Assembly (NCBI GenBank): GCA_035530275.1 | Contig: DATKVC010000020.1 | Location: 62,001-126,000 of the forward strand | Length of the DNA: 64,000 nt | Source of the DNA: CAIJMU01 sp035530275 | Lineage (GTDB): Bacteria; Spirochaetota; Spirochaetia; Treponematales; Rectinemataceae | Direction of reading: 5' to 3' | Part shown: piece by piece, positions 8,042-15,618 of the stretch | Numbering within the stretch: position 1 is the first letter of the stretch | How the letters are laid out: the number at the start of each line of letters is the position of its first letter | Notes under the pieces: generated by a model | Database searches by the model: none | What the model was told of the DNA's origin: nothing | What the model saw: only the letters and a program-made list of their open reading frames with translations | Translations under genes and position numbers: made by a program

Positions 8042-8794
8042 TTATTCCGCGGGGAACTTTGCCGGGTCTATCACATACCAGACATCTTTCACGCCCTGTC
8101 CCGCGACATCGCCTCGCATTTGATCCTTCACGAAGTAATAGAGCGGGTAGCCCTTGTAGGTCGCCTGCCTCGTGCCGTCGCCGCGGGCGATCATCTTGAA
8201 ATCGGCCGCGTCCAGGGCGGAGGGAACGACGAAGGAGTCGGGGGCGAAGGCCGGCCAGTTGGCGTTGGCGGCTCCCGAACCATCGCTCGTGGCGGGTGAG
8301 TCCTTGGTGAACCAATAGAGAGTCATGCCCTTTCCGTCGACGAGGTAATTGCCGAGTTTCGCGTCGGTCGAGATCATCACCGTGTAGGCGGGTACCTTGA
8401 GAATGTACCAGACCTTCCCCACTCCCTCGCCCGTGATGTCTCCCGGCTGCTTGTCGCGGACCCAATAGTAGAGGGGCCATCCCATGTAGGTGGTCTGCTT
8501 GGCGCCGTCAGCCCTCGTGATCGTTCCGAAATCCGCGGCGTCGAGGGAAGGCGAGACCGAGACCGTCGGAACGTAGAAAGCCGGCCAGACCTTGAGGCAG
8601 TTGCCGTTGCAGTCGCTGTCGCCGGTCTTGTCCTTCGTGTAGTAATATAATGACATGCCCTTGGAATCGACGAGATACTTCTCGCCAGAAGCGTTGGTCG
8701 CGACTCCTACGGTATCCTGGGCCTGGGCGTCGAGCGAAAGGGCCAAGAAAAGCGCCGTCGCGAAGACCGAGAAGAACGCCGAATACCTCTTCAT
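8042..8794 (-). CDS. Secreted four-repeat protein of the COG4315 / 'secreted repeat' family
   Basis: The 250-residue protein has a signal peptide (MKRYSAFFSVFATALFLALSLDAQAQ) and four related units built round LYxxxxD motifs. Units 1 and 3 read YLVDSKGMSLYYYTKD and YLVDGKGMTLYWFTKD; units 2 and 4 read TYMGWPLYYWVRD and TYKGYPLYYFVKD. The first unit also has a CNGNC cysteine pair, which the third lacks. This matches the family of conserved exported proteins of unknown biochemical role, located outside the cytoplasm. A GGGAGG ribosome site precedes the ATG. It is convergent with the synthetase gene and has no obvious operon partner. Confidence 0.8.
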   Translation of the reverse strand: MKRYSAFFSVFATALFLALSLDAQAQDTVGVATNASGEKYLVDSKGMSLYYYTKDKTGDSDCNGNCLKVWPAFYVPTVSVSPSLDAADFGTITRADGAKQTTYMGWPLYYWVRDKQPGDITGEGVGKVWYILKVPAYTVMISTDAKLGNYLVDGKGMTLYWFTKDSPATSDGSGAANANWPAFAPDSFVVPSALDAADFKMIARGDGTRQATYKGYPLYYFVKDQMRGDVAGQGVKDVWYVIDPAKFPAE

Positions 8795-8969
8795 GCTGAC
8801 CTCCCGTCAAATAGTACGATCAAACGAAGGTATCAATGGCGCGACTCTCTAGGCAATAACTTTTTAATTATGCTTTTATCGCGACTAGCTTCGCTTCTTT
8901 CGATAAGGAAACATTCCATCCCGCGTCTTGCCCGATCGACTCTCGGCGTCCGACGTGCTAGCATCCGGC

Positions 8970-9431
8970 ATGGACATGAACCTCGGCGACACGCCGGCCC
9001 CGCGCGCGGGCACCGTATTCACCTATCCCTTGATTATTCGGGAATCACATCTCGATACCTTCGGCCACGTCAACAACGCCACCTACCTCCAGATCTACGA
9101 GGAGGCGAGATGGGAACTGGCCACGACCCTGGGTTTCGGCCTCGAGGTCGTGCGGTCCACGGGCGTGGGCTTGACGGTTCTCGAGGCGACCATCCGCTTC
9201 AAGAGGGAACTAAGGCTCAGGCAGGAGGTGAGGGTCACCACGATCCTCGGCGAGGTGCGGGGCAAGGTCTTCGTCCTGAAGCAGGCCATGGTGGACCAAG
9301 AGGGACGGGTTGCGAACGAGGCCGATTTCACGATGGCCCTCTTCGATCTCGGCGCGAGGAAGATCGTGCCTCCGACGCCGGAATGGCTCGAGCGCCTGGG
9401 CTGGCCGACGGAAGCGACCGTCGGCGACTAG
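8970..9431 (+). CDS. Hot-dog fold acyl-CoA thioesterase (4HBT / YbgC-FadM type)
   Basis: The 153-residue protein has the 4HBT signature RESHLDTFGHVNNATYLQIYEEARW near residues 30-54, where the Asp and the GHVNN turn form the active site. It probably hydrolyses an acyl-CoA in the cytoplasm; the substrate is unknown. Two in-frame ATGs (8970 and 8976) are possible and neither has a good ribosome site. A TAGCAT element five bases before 8970 hints at a leaderless transcript, more weakly than at other genes here. The stop lies 11 bases from the convergent phosphatase/nuclease gene. Confidence 0.82.
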   Translation: MDMNLGDTPAPRAGTVFTYPLIIRESHLDTFGHVNNATYLQIYEEARWELATTLGFGLEVVRSTGVGLTVLEATIRFKRELRLRQEVRVTTILGEVRGKVFVLKQAMVDQEGRVANEADFTMALFDLGARKIVPPTPEWLERLGWPTEATVGD

Positions 9432-9442
9432 ACGATCCGAGG

Positions 9443-10405
9443 CTAGCCGGCCGCCACCGGCGCAGGATCCTCCGAGGCTTCGACGGTCTCCACGAGAAGG
9501 GAGGCCGCCGTTTCGACAGCCTCCTCCGCATCGGAGAGGGCCGCGTCCTGTCCGGGCGCCGGAACTATCGTCGCATATATGAAGAGATGGTCGGAGGGCA
9601 GCTTGGCGCGCTGCTCGCGGTTGATCGGGATTTCGCCCTCGAGGACCCCGGCGTCGAGGACATCGATGTCGTCGCTGCAAAAGATGTAGTCGAGCTGGGT
9701 GAAATTGGGTTCACGGCCGAAGTAGTAGTGGGTGCGGCGCGCGTCGGGCGGGATGCCGACGATCTCGAGGACGTCGGTGAAGGGCAGCTCGAGGAAGGGC
9801 TCGTATTCGAACTGATGCTCGCCACGGATCAGTATGCCGTTGAAGTCGCCGAGGACGACGCAATTACGCAGCCGCACGAGGGAGCGCAGGCGCTCGACCT
9901 CGGCGATGCGCTGCTCGAGGCCCCGATCCTCGCCGTGCTGGGACTTGAGATGGACGGCGAAGACCTCGAGGTTCCCGCCTTCGGGCCCGAGGTCGAGACG
10001 GAGGAGATTCCGCGAAAAGTCGCCGGGCATGCTCCGAGCGCGGGCTCCGGGGAAGCGGCCCTTCTTGGCCAAGGCGCCGACGTAGATGCCCCGCCGCGAA
10101 TTCTCCTCGTGGAGAAAACAATCGTAGGCGCTGTCGAGGTAGAGGCGGTTGAAGTTGTCCAGGGTCTCCATGCCGCCCACCTCGACGAGGCAGACGAGAT
10201 CGAAGTCCTCCTCCAAGATGCAGCGGGCGATGGCGGCGATCTTGCCTCGATCCTTGTTGGGATTGAAGATCGAGGCGTTCATCGCCCGATATTCGGCCTC
10301 GCCGAGGGACTCGAGGGCTTCGCGATTCTCTCGCCAGGGGCCGGGATCGAGGAGGAGATAGAAGTTTTCGGCGTTGAAGGAGGCGAGACGGAGGGGCTGC
10401 TGCAC
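9443..10405 (-). CDS. Endonuclease/exonuclease/phosphatase (EEP, DNase I-like) family protein
   Basis: The 320-residue protein shows the EEP fold motifs in order: SFNAENFY at the N-terminus, CLVEVGG (metal-binding Glu), FAVHLKSQH, VVLGDFNG (catalytic Asp and Asn) and LPSDHLF (catalytic Asp-His). There is no signal peptide, so it should act in the cytoplasm. The substrate could be nucleic acid or a phosphoester; the sequence does not decide. The last 40 residues are low complexity. It is divergent from the DUF3788-like gene at 10491 and convergent with the thioesterase gene. Confidence 0.85.
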   Translation of the reverse strand: MQQPLRLASFNAENFYLLLDPGPWRENREALESLGEAEYRAMNASIFNPNKDRGKIAAIARCILEEDFDLVCLVEVGGMETLDNFNRLYLDSAYDCFLHEENSRRGIYVGALAKKGRFPGARARSMPGDFSRNLLRLDLGPEGGNLEVFAVHLKSQHGEDRGLEQRIAEVERLRSLVRLRNCVVLGDFNGILIRGEHQFEYEPFLELPFTDVLEIVGIPPDARRTHYYFGREPNFTQLDYIFCSDDIDVLDAGVLEGEIPINREQRAKLPSDHLFIYATIVPAPGQDAALSDAEEAVETAASLLVETVEASEDPAPVAAG

Positions 10406-10453
10406 GGAGGGACTCTAGCCGCCAAGGCCCGCCTTCGGGAAGGGGGCCTCCCA

Positions 10454-10484
10454 TTGCGACGCCGAAGGCTTTCCAGGCTACAAT
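10454..10484 (+). promoter_or_regulatory. Promoter of the DUF3788-like gene, probably leaderless
   Basis: TTGCGA and TACAAT are separated by 19 bases. TACAAT ends six bases before the ATG at 10491 and there is no ribosome site, so the transcript should begin at the start codon. Confidence 0.65.
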
Positions 10485-10490
10485 AGAGCG

Positions 10491-10922
10491 ATGAACGACA
10501 ACCTCTTTCTCGCGGAGCTCCCCGCCCCCGAGCCCGCCTCGATCGCGGCCGCCCTGGGCCAGGCCCATCCCTGGTACGAAGGCATCCTCGGGGCCGCTGA
10601 GGGTTTCGAGCGAGAATGGCGACACTACGGCAAGAAATACGGCTGGAAGCTCAAGATCCATGACGGGGCCAAGGCCCTCCTCGAGCTCACGATAGGCACA
10701 GGCGGCTTCCGAATCGGACTGGCCGCGCGCGAGCGCGAACTCGAGGTGCTTCGCGGCGACCCCCTCGCCTCCCCCGTCATCGCGGCCTTTCTCGACGACA
10801 GGCCGGAGAAGGAGGGCTGGGGCATCCGCATCGAAATCGTGAACGAAGCCCGTTACGGTCAGGCCCTCGTCCTCGTCCGTGCCCTCGCGGCCCTGCGTAG
10901 GAACCCGTCGGCCGTTGACTGA
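10491..10922 (+). CDS. DUF3788-like conserved protein
   Basis: The 143-residue cytoplasmic protein has the pattern I associate with DUF3788: a Trp-rich EWRHYGKKYGWKLKI motif near residue 44, a central strand block, and a C-terminal GWGIRIEIVNEARYGQALVLVRALAALR. The function of the family is unknown. No signal peptide or membrane segment is seen. It has its own promoter and no ribosome site, which points to a leaderless mRNA. The family call is from memory of the motif and should be taken as probable. Confidence 0.65.
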   Translation: MNDNLFLAELPAPEPASIAAALGQAHPWYEGILGAAEGFEREWRHYGKKYGWKLKIHDGAKALLELTIGTGGFRIGLAARERELEVLRGDPLASPVIAAFLDDRPEKEGWGIRIEIVNEARYGQALVLVRALAALRRNPSAVD

Positions 10923-10967
10923 GGGGACCCTTCCGGTCTCGTTCCGGGCCGAGGGCCTTCAGGTTCT

Positions 10968-11516
10968 TCAGATCGTGGGTTCGATGCGATAGTCCACCAG
11001 GCCCTCGAAATACTCCCGCCTTTCCGCGAACAGGGAGCGGTAGACGAGGCTCTCCCTGTCGAGGGCCCTGTCGACCGCCAATATGCCGTGGAGATGGTCG
11101 ATTTCGTGTTGGAGGAGTTCGGATTCGGCCCGGCCGAGACCCTTCCATTCCACCTTGTGCCCTCCCTCGTCCAGGAACTCAACGTCGACGGTTGAGCTGC
11201 GCTCAAGCCTGACGAGGAGGTCGGGAAACGACATGCAATCGTCCCACATCGTGAACTTCGCGTCTCCGTAGCGGGTAATTTTCGGATTAATTACCACGAA
11301 TGTTCCCGAGCCGAGATTCAAGGCGACGATCTTCCGCGAGATTCCGATTTGGGGAGCGGCGATACCCCTGCCGAAACCCTTTTCCGCCCTGAAATCGTCC
11401 AGGGCTTCCTTGAGGGCCGCGACATCCCGCCGATGCCCAGGACTCGCAAGGTCTTCCACGTCGGCCGCGATCAACCTGAGAAGGGGATCGCCCAAGAGCC
11501 GAATTTCATGCCTCAT
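10968..11516 (-). CDS. def: Peptide deformylase
   Basis: The 182-residue enzyme removes the N-formyl group from nascent proteins. Motif I is GRGIAAPQIG, motif III is LQHEIDHLHG with both metal-binding His and the catalytic Glu. Motif II, normally EGCLS, reads DDCMSFP here: the metal-binding Cys is kept but the flanking residues are changed. I chose the ATG at 11516 because GGAGG lies six bases upstream and the sequence then starts with the usual IRLLGDPLL; a longer frame to 11630 has no family similarity. The gene stands alone rather than beside fmt. It is clearly a deformylase family member; activity with the variant motif is likely but unproven. Confidence 0.88.
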   Translation of the reverse strand: MRHEIRLLGDPLLRLIAADVEDLASPGHRRDVAALKEALDDFRAEKGFGRGIAAPQIGISRKIVALNLGSGTFVVINPKITRYGDAKFTMWDDCMSFPDLLVRLERSSTVDVEFLDEGGHKVEWKGLGRAESELLQHEIDHLHGILAVDRALDRESLVYRSLFAERREYFEGLVDYRIEPTI

Positions 11517-11689
11517 CGCAACCTCCGATTCCCCGGCAGGGACCGTACGGAATTTCGCACGGGGAAGACCTGGTTGGCAAGGAATATCCCGAGTGCGCAG
11601 CCCATGCCAAGGCGCGGTATCGGACCGCAAATAGAAAATGAGACTCGAGGGGAGGCCGATTGTTTTATTTATGAACTGTGGAGGTCGCC

Positions 11690-11890
11690 ATGGAAATCAG
11701 CGGATTTTCCGGCGCCGATCCGATCGCCTCTCCAGCCTATGCCCGGTATCTGACCCCCGCGGAGGTCTTCGATCGGGCCCGGGAGGAGGCGAAGAAGAGA
11801 CTCGAAGTGGCCGAGTCGAGTCTCGATGATTATTACGGGGCCTATGACAGGGATGCCTTCCCCGGACAACGCATCAACCTGCTCGCGTAA
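11690..11890 (+). CDS. Small hypothetical protein
   Basis: This 66-residue frame starts with a well-placed GGAGG six bases before the ATG. It encodes a soluble, acidic, helix-prone peptide (AEVFDRAREEAKKRLEVAESSLDDYYGAYD) with no signal peptide or cysteine motif. I do not recognise a family. It lies between the divergent deformylase gene and the convergent helicase gene. The ribosome site and ordinary codon use support it being real. Confidence 0.5.
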   Translation: MEISGFSGADPIASPAYARYLTPAEVFDRAREEAKKRLEVAESSLDDYYGAYDRDAFPGQRINLLA

Positions 11891-11951
11891 ATCCCGCAAT
11901 CCGCGCCGAGGCGCGCTTCGGCATCGCATTCCCAAGCATCGTCGGAGCGGC

Positions 11952-13208
11952 CTAGGATTCGGCTCGCGGCAGCTTCCTCCCGATCCGCCTTTCGATGAGG
12001 CGGAGCAGCTCCTCCTCCTCGGGACTCACGAGGGAGATGGCGAGACCCGGCGCACCTGCACGACCCGTCCGGCCGATGCGATGGACATAATCGAGGGGTT
12101 GCCGCGGCAATTCGTAATTGATGACGCAGGGCATGCCCTCGATGTCGAGTCCCCGCGAGGCGAGGTCGCTCGCGACGAGGATCCTCACCCTCCCCTTCCT
12201 GAAGGAATCAAGAGCGGCGACGCGGGCGGCCTGACTCAGGTCGCCATGGAAGGCGGTCGCGGAAATGCCGTTGTTGAGGAGCTTGCGGGTGACGTTGTCG
12301 GCCCTTCGCGTCGAGGAGGCGAAGACGAGGATACGATCGAAGCCGGGCGAGCCTTCGATGAGGCGACGGAGGAAGGGACCCTTCTCGTCGCGCGCCACGC
12401 GATGGATGATCTCAATTATGCCTGTTTCCTGGGAGGTCGCCGGCGAAGGCGAAGCGCCCTTCCCGACGCCCCCCCCGGACCCGCCTGGGGGACTATCACC
12501 TTTCGGGCCGGCGACGGAAGGTACGCCTGCTTCGATGATGACGCGTTCACCCCCGCGCAGGGCGACCTTGGCGACTTCCGCGGTCTCCCCGTCGAGGGTC
12601 GCCGAGAATAGGAGGGTCTGACGATCCTCGGGGAGGAGGGCGAGTATCGCAGCGAGCTCGTCGCGAAAGCCGAGCCCCAGCATTCTATCCGCCTCGTCGA
12701 GGACGAGGTGGCGAAGCGAGCCGAGGCGAAGGGCGTTTTTCGAGGCGAGATCGAGGAGCCTTCCGGGCGTCGCCACGAGGATGTCGGCGCCGCCGCGCAG
12801 GGAGAGCATGTCCGGATTGATCGATGTCCCACCATGGACGACGCGCAGGCGAAATCGAAACCCCTTGTCGCTCTCCAGCCCGCGAAAGACCGAGGCCACC
12901 TGCAGGGCCAATTCACGGGTCGGCACGAGGACGAGGCTTCGGATCGAGGCTCCGCCTCGCGCGGATCCTCGCTCGCCCTGTCCGCGGTCTTCTTCGCGGC
13001 CAAGCGAAGAGGCCCTCACCATAAGTTCGACGAGGGGCAGGGCGAAGGCGAGGGTCTTGCCCGAGCCGGTGGGGGCCGAGACCGACAGATCTCGGCCCGC
13101 GAGCACGAAGGGGATGACGGCCGACTGGACGGGAAAGGGCTCGAGGCAATCCATGGCGGCGAGGGCTCCGAGGAGGTCCTTGGACAGGGGCAAATCGGAA
13201 AAGGGCAC
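11952..13208 (-). CDS. DEAD-box ATP-dependent RNA helicase
   Basis: The 418-residue protein has the helicase motifs in order: SAPTGSGKT (I), PTRELALQ (Ia), TPGR, DEAD (II), SAT (III), and in the second domain ASDLASRGLDIEG and HRIGRTGRAG (VI). A Gly/Ser/Pro-rich linker of about 30 residues separates the two RecA domains. There is no long basic C-terminal tail, so it is a minimal helicase of the RhlE type. It probably remodels RNA or ribosomal particles in the cytoplasm. The start is the GTG at 13208 with AAGGAAG upstream. It is a single-gene unit. Confidence 0.92.
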   Translation of the reverse strand: MPFSDLPLSKDLLGALAAMDCLEPFPVQSAVIPFVLAGRDLSVSAPTGSGKTLAFALPLVELMVRASSLGREEDRGQGERGSARGGASIRSLVLVPTRELALQVASVFRGLESDKGFRFRLRVVHGGTSINPDMLSLRGGADILVATPGRLLDLASKNALRLGSLRHLVLDEADRMLGLGFRDELAAILALLPEDRQTLLFSATLDGETAEVAKVALRGGERVIIEAGVPSVAGPKGDSPPGGSGGGVGKGASPSPATSQETGIIEIIHRVARDEKGPFLRRLIEGSPGFDRILVFASSTRRADNVTRKLLNNGISATAFHGDLSQAARVAALDSFRKGRVRILVASDLASRGLDIEGMPCVINYELPRQPLDYVHRIGRTGRAGAPGLAISLVSPEEEELLRLIERRIGRKLPRAES

Positions 13209-13289
13209 GCGTACTTCCTTGGGACTCGCGGGATGGCTCCAAATCTACCGGAGGAGAGGAGGACCGGGAAGGGGCCAGAGGCTACCGCC

Positions 13290-15275
13290 TTAGAATTCCC
13301 CGAAATCCGCGTCGGAGACTCGGCCCTCCCTTTCCACCAAGGCAAGGCGCGTCGATTTACCCGCCGCGATCCGGACAGGCTGTCGCACCGGGGGTTTGAC
13401 TTCAGCGGGTCCTCGCGATATTTCGTCGCCCCGCTGCTGATGGACGCCCCGCTCCCGATCGTCGCCGAGGGTGAAAAAAGCCACCGCTTCCTTGAGGCGA
13501 GCGGCCTGGGCGGTGAGTTCCTCGGCGGTACTCGCCAGCTGTTCCGAAACCGCGGCGTTCTGCTGGACGACGGTATCGAGCTGGCTGACGCCCTTGGCGA
13601 TCTGATCTGCTCCCGCGGACTGTTCGGACGAGGCGGCGGCGATTTCCTGGATGAGTCCGGCGACCATCCTTATGTCGGGCACGAGGATCTCCAGCTGCTT
13701 TCCCGCCTCGCCCGCCACGACCACGCTCGTCCGCGAGAGTTCGTTGATCTCGCCCGCGGCCTTGGCGGAGCGCTCGGCCAGCTTGCGCACCTCGCTCGCT
13801 ACGACGGCGAATCCCTTGCCCGCTTCGCCCGCCCGCGCGGCCTCGATGGCGGCGTTGAGCGCGAGGAGATTCGTCTGCCTCGCGATCTCCTCGATGATGG
13901 AGATCTTGCCGGCAATTTCCTTCATATTTGTGACGGTATCCATCACGGAAGAGCCCGAGGACTCGGCGCTCTGGGCGACCTTGCGTGCGAGGGCGTCGGC
14001 TTGGGTCGTGCTGTCGGCGTTCTGCCTGATCGTCGAGGCCAGCTCCTCCACCGACGCGGAAAGCTCCTCGATGCTCGCCGCCTGCTCGCTCGTCCCCTGC
14101 GAGAGACCCTGCGCGGAAGATGAGAGCTCGTTGGCCCCCAGCGAAACCTCGTCAGACGAGGTTCTTATACCGCTGACGACGGATTTCAGGCTCTCGCGGA
14201 GGGATTTGAGGGTGTGGCCCAGGTTGCCGATCTCGTCGCCCCTCGCCGTGACCCTGTCGCGCTCGCTCTGCGAAACGTTTGCGAGCACGAGGTCTCCCTT
14301 GGCGATTTCGGACAAAGCCTGATCCACGACCTTGATGGGACGGGAGAGAGAACGCGCGAGGATGATCGACAGGGCGACGGCGAGGAGTAGTCCGACGCAA
14401 AGGATGGCGGCGATGAAGGCGCCGATGGAATCCAGGGTGGCGTTGGCTTCCTTCCTCGTGATGCTGAGAGCGAGGGTCCAGCCGGGGCTTTTCTGGACGC
14501 GGGCCCAGTAGCAGAGCATCGCGGTACCGTCGGGATTCGAGTATGCGCCGGTCCCCTCGGGCTCGGCGAGCATGCGCTTCGACAGGGCGGAGAGGCCGTG
14601 ATACCCGGCCTTGTCGGCGTTTTCCGCGTCGAGCTTCATGATCGCTTCGGGACTTGGATAGGCTATCACCAGGCCGTGGCCGTCGAGGACCCAGCCGAAA
14701 CCCGTCTTTCCGAGCTTGATCGCGTTCGTTATCTGGCTCAAGGCGGAGAGCTGCATCTCGAAGCCGATGAGAGCGCGGGGCTTGCCGTCGCCTCCGGCGA
14801 CGGCCTTGGCGAGGATCAGCGCCGGCTGGTTTGTCGCCTTCGAAACGAGGGCGTCGGAAACGAAGAAATCCTTACCCCCGCCCATGATCGCCTGGAAATA
14901 GGGACGCTGACTTATGTCGACGTAGACGCCCTTGGGCGTGGTTCCCCTGCCGTCTGGCCATCCTAAGAGTACGGTGGAAATATCGGGGCTCACCTTTCCG
15001 TTCATCGCCTGGATCGCGGCTTCGGCGGCTGCGGGACTTCCCTTCGTCACGACATCCTCCTGCGCGAGGATGGAGAGTTCCCGGAAATGTGTCTCGACAA
15101 GCTGATCGATCTGGCTCGAGCGAGCCCGAGCCAACTGGATGTTTTCGGAGGACATGAGGGCGTCTATATCTTTCTGCAGAATGATGTCTATGGCGAGGAG
15201 CACGGTGCCGATCAACGCGGCGACAAGCACGCTCACCAGAATCGCCACCCTCACCGCCAGCGAAGCCTTCTTCAT
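13290..15275 (-). CDS. Methyl-accepting chemotaxis protein with dCache-type sensor
   Basis: The 661-residue receptor starts with a transmembrane helix (residues about 8-30), followed by a periplasmic region of about 240 residues with dCache features (RPYFQAIMGGGKDFFVSDALVSKATNQPALILAKAV). A second helix, a HAMP domain and a long coiled-coil signalling domain follow, the last containing the hairpin-tip motif EIARQTNLLALNAAIEAARAGE. The C-terminus ends in an acidic-aromatic tail (DADFGEF) like those that tether Che methylation enzymes. I chose the ATG at 15275 because GGAGG precedes it. The ligand is likely a small molecule such as an amino or carboxylic acid. It diverges from the activase gene. 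Confidence 0.92.
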   Translation of the reverse strand: MKKASLAVRVAILVSVLVAALIGTVLLAIDIILQKDIDALMSSENIQLARARSSQIDQLVETHFRELSILAQEDVVTKGSPAAAEAAIQAMNGKVSPDISTVLLGWPDGRGTTPKGVYVDISQRPYFQAIMGGGKDFFVSDALVSKATNQPALILAKAVAGGDGKPRALIGFEMQLSALSQITNAIKLGKTGFGWVLDGHGLVIAYPSPEAIMKLDAENADKAGYHGLSALSKRMLAEPEGTGAYSNPDGTAMLCYWARVQKSPGWTLALSITRKEANATLDSIGAFIAAILCVGLLLAVALSIILARSLSRPIKVVDQALSEIAKGDLVLANVSQSERDRVTARGDEIGNLGHTLKSLRESLKSVVSGIRTSSDEVSLGANELSSSAQGLSQGTSEQAASIEELSASVEELASTIRQNADSTTQADALARKVAQSAESSGSSVMDTVTNMKEIAGKISIIEEIARQTNLLALNAAIEAARAGEAGKGFAVVASEVRKLAERSAKAAGEINELSRTSVVVAGEAGKQLEILVPDIRMVAGLIQEIAAASSEQSAGADQIAKGVSQLDTVVQQNAAVSEQLASTAEELTAQAARLKEAVAFFTLGDDRERGVHQQRGDEISRGPAEVKPPVRQPVRIAAGKSTRLALVEREGRVSDADFGEF

Positions 15276-15347
15276 GGTGCCTCCATCGTTCGTACCTGAC
15301 ACTTGCCGCAAGCCGTCGGGCGCGCGGTTGCAGTGAGTAATCATGAT

Positions 15348-15375
15348 AGTCTAGCCCAAGAAGACCGCGAAGCAA
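15348..15375 (-). promoter_or_regulatory. Promoter of the chemoreceptor gene
   Basis: On the minus strand TTGCTT and TAGACT are separated by 16 bases, leaving a leader of roughly 65 bases before the ATG at 15275. Confidence 0.55.
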
Positions 15376-15410
15376 GGATTTACCGCCGAGAAATCGACCG
15401 TGAAGAAATC

Positions 15411-15426
15411 ATAATATCGATATTAT
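15411..15426. promoter_or_regulatory. 16-bp perfect palindrome, possible operator
   Basis: ATAATATCGATATTAT reads the same on both strands. It sits between the divergent chemoreceptor and activase genes, upstream of both promoters, where a dimeric regulator could act on either. Confidence 0.5.
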
Positions 15427-15618
15427 CGTATTAATTACTTTCACATTACTTGGGGAAGGCCGCGCTGTCCGCTCTTGCATCGGCAAGAAGGACAGGCGCC
15501 CCGCATTGGCACAATCCGCCGACACGACCCTCCGGCGCCGAAGGTCGTATGTCTTCATTGCACCGGGAGGCGGCAGGAACGATACTTGGCGAAGGTCAGC
15601 GAGGGGATGGAGCGGCGA

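Larger units (their letters stand above)
15276..15618. other. Divergent regulatory region with an AT-rich palindrome
   Basis: About 340 bases separate the chemoreceptor and activase starts. The region holds the chemoreceptor promoter at 15348-15375 and an AT-rich island at 15407-15448. The island includes a perfect 16-bp palindrome at 15411-15426 (ATAATATCGATATTAT). The rest is GC-rich and open in the activase frame from 15475, but no ribosome site supports an earlier start. Confidence 0.6.

Noticed and set aside
15475..15618. Earlier in-frame start for the activase gene
   Set aside because: The added residues do not fit the family and no ribosome site is present; GGAG supports 15619.
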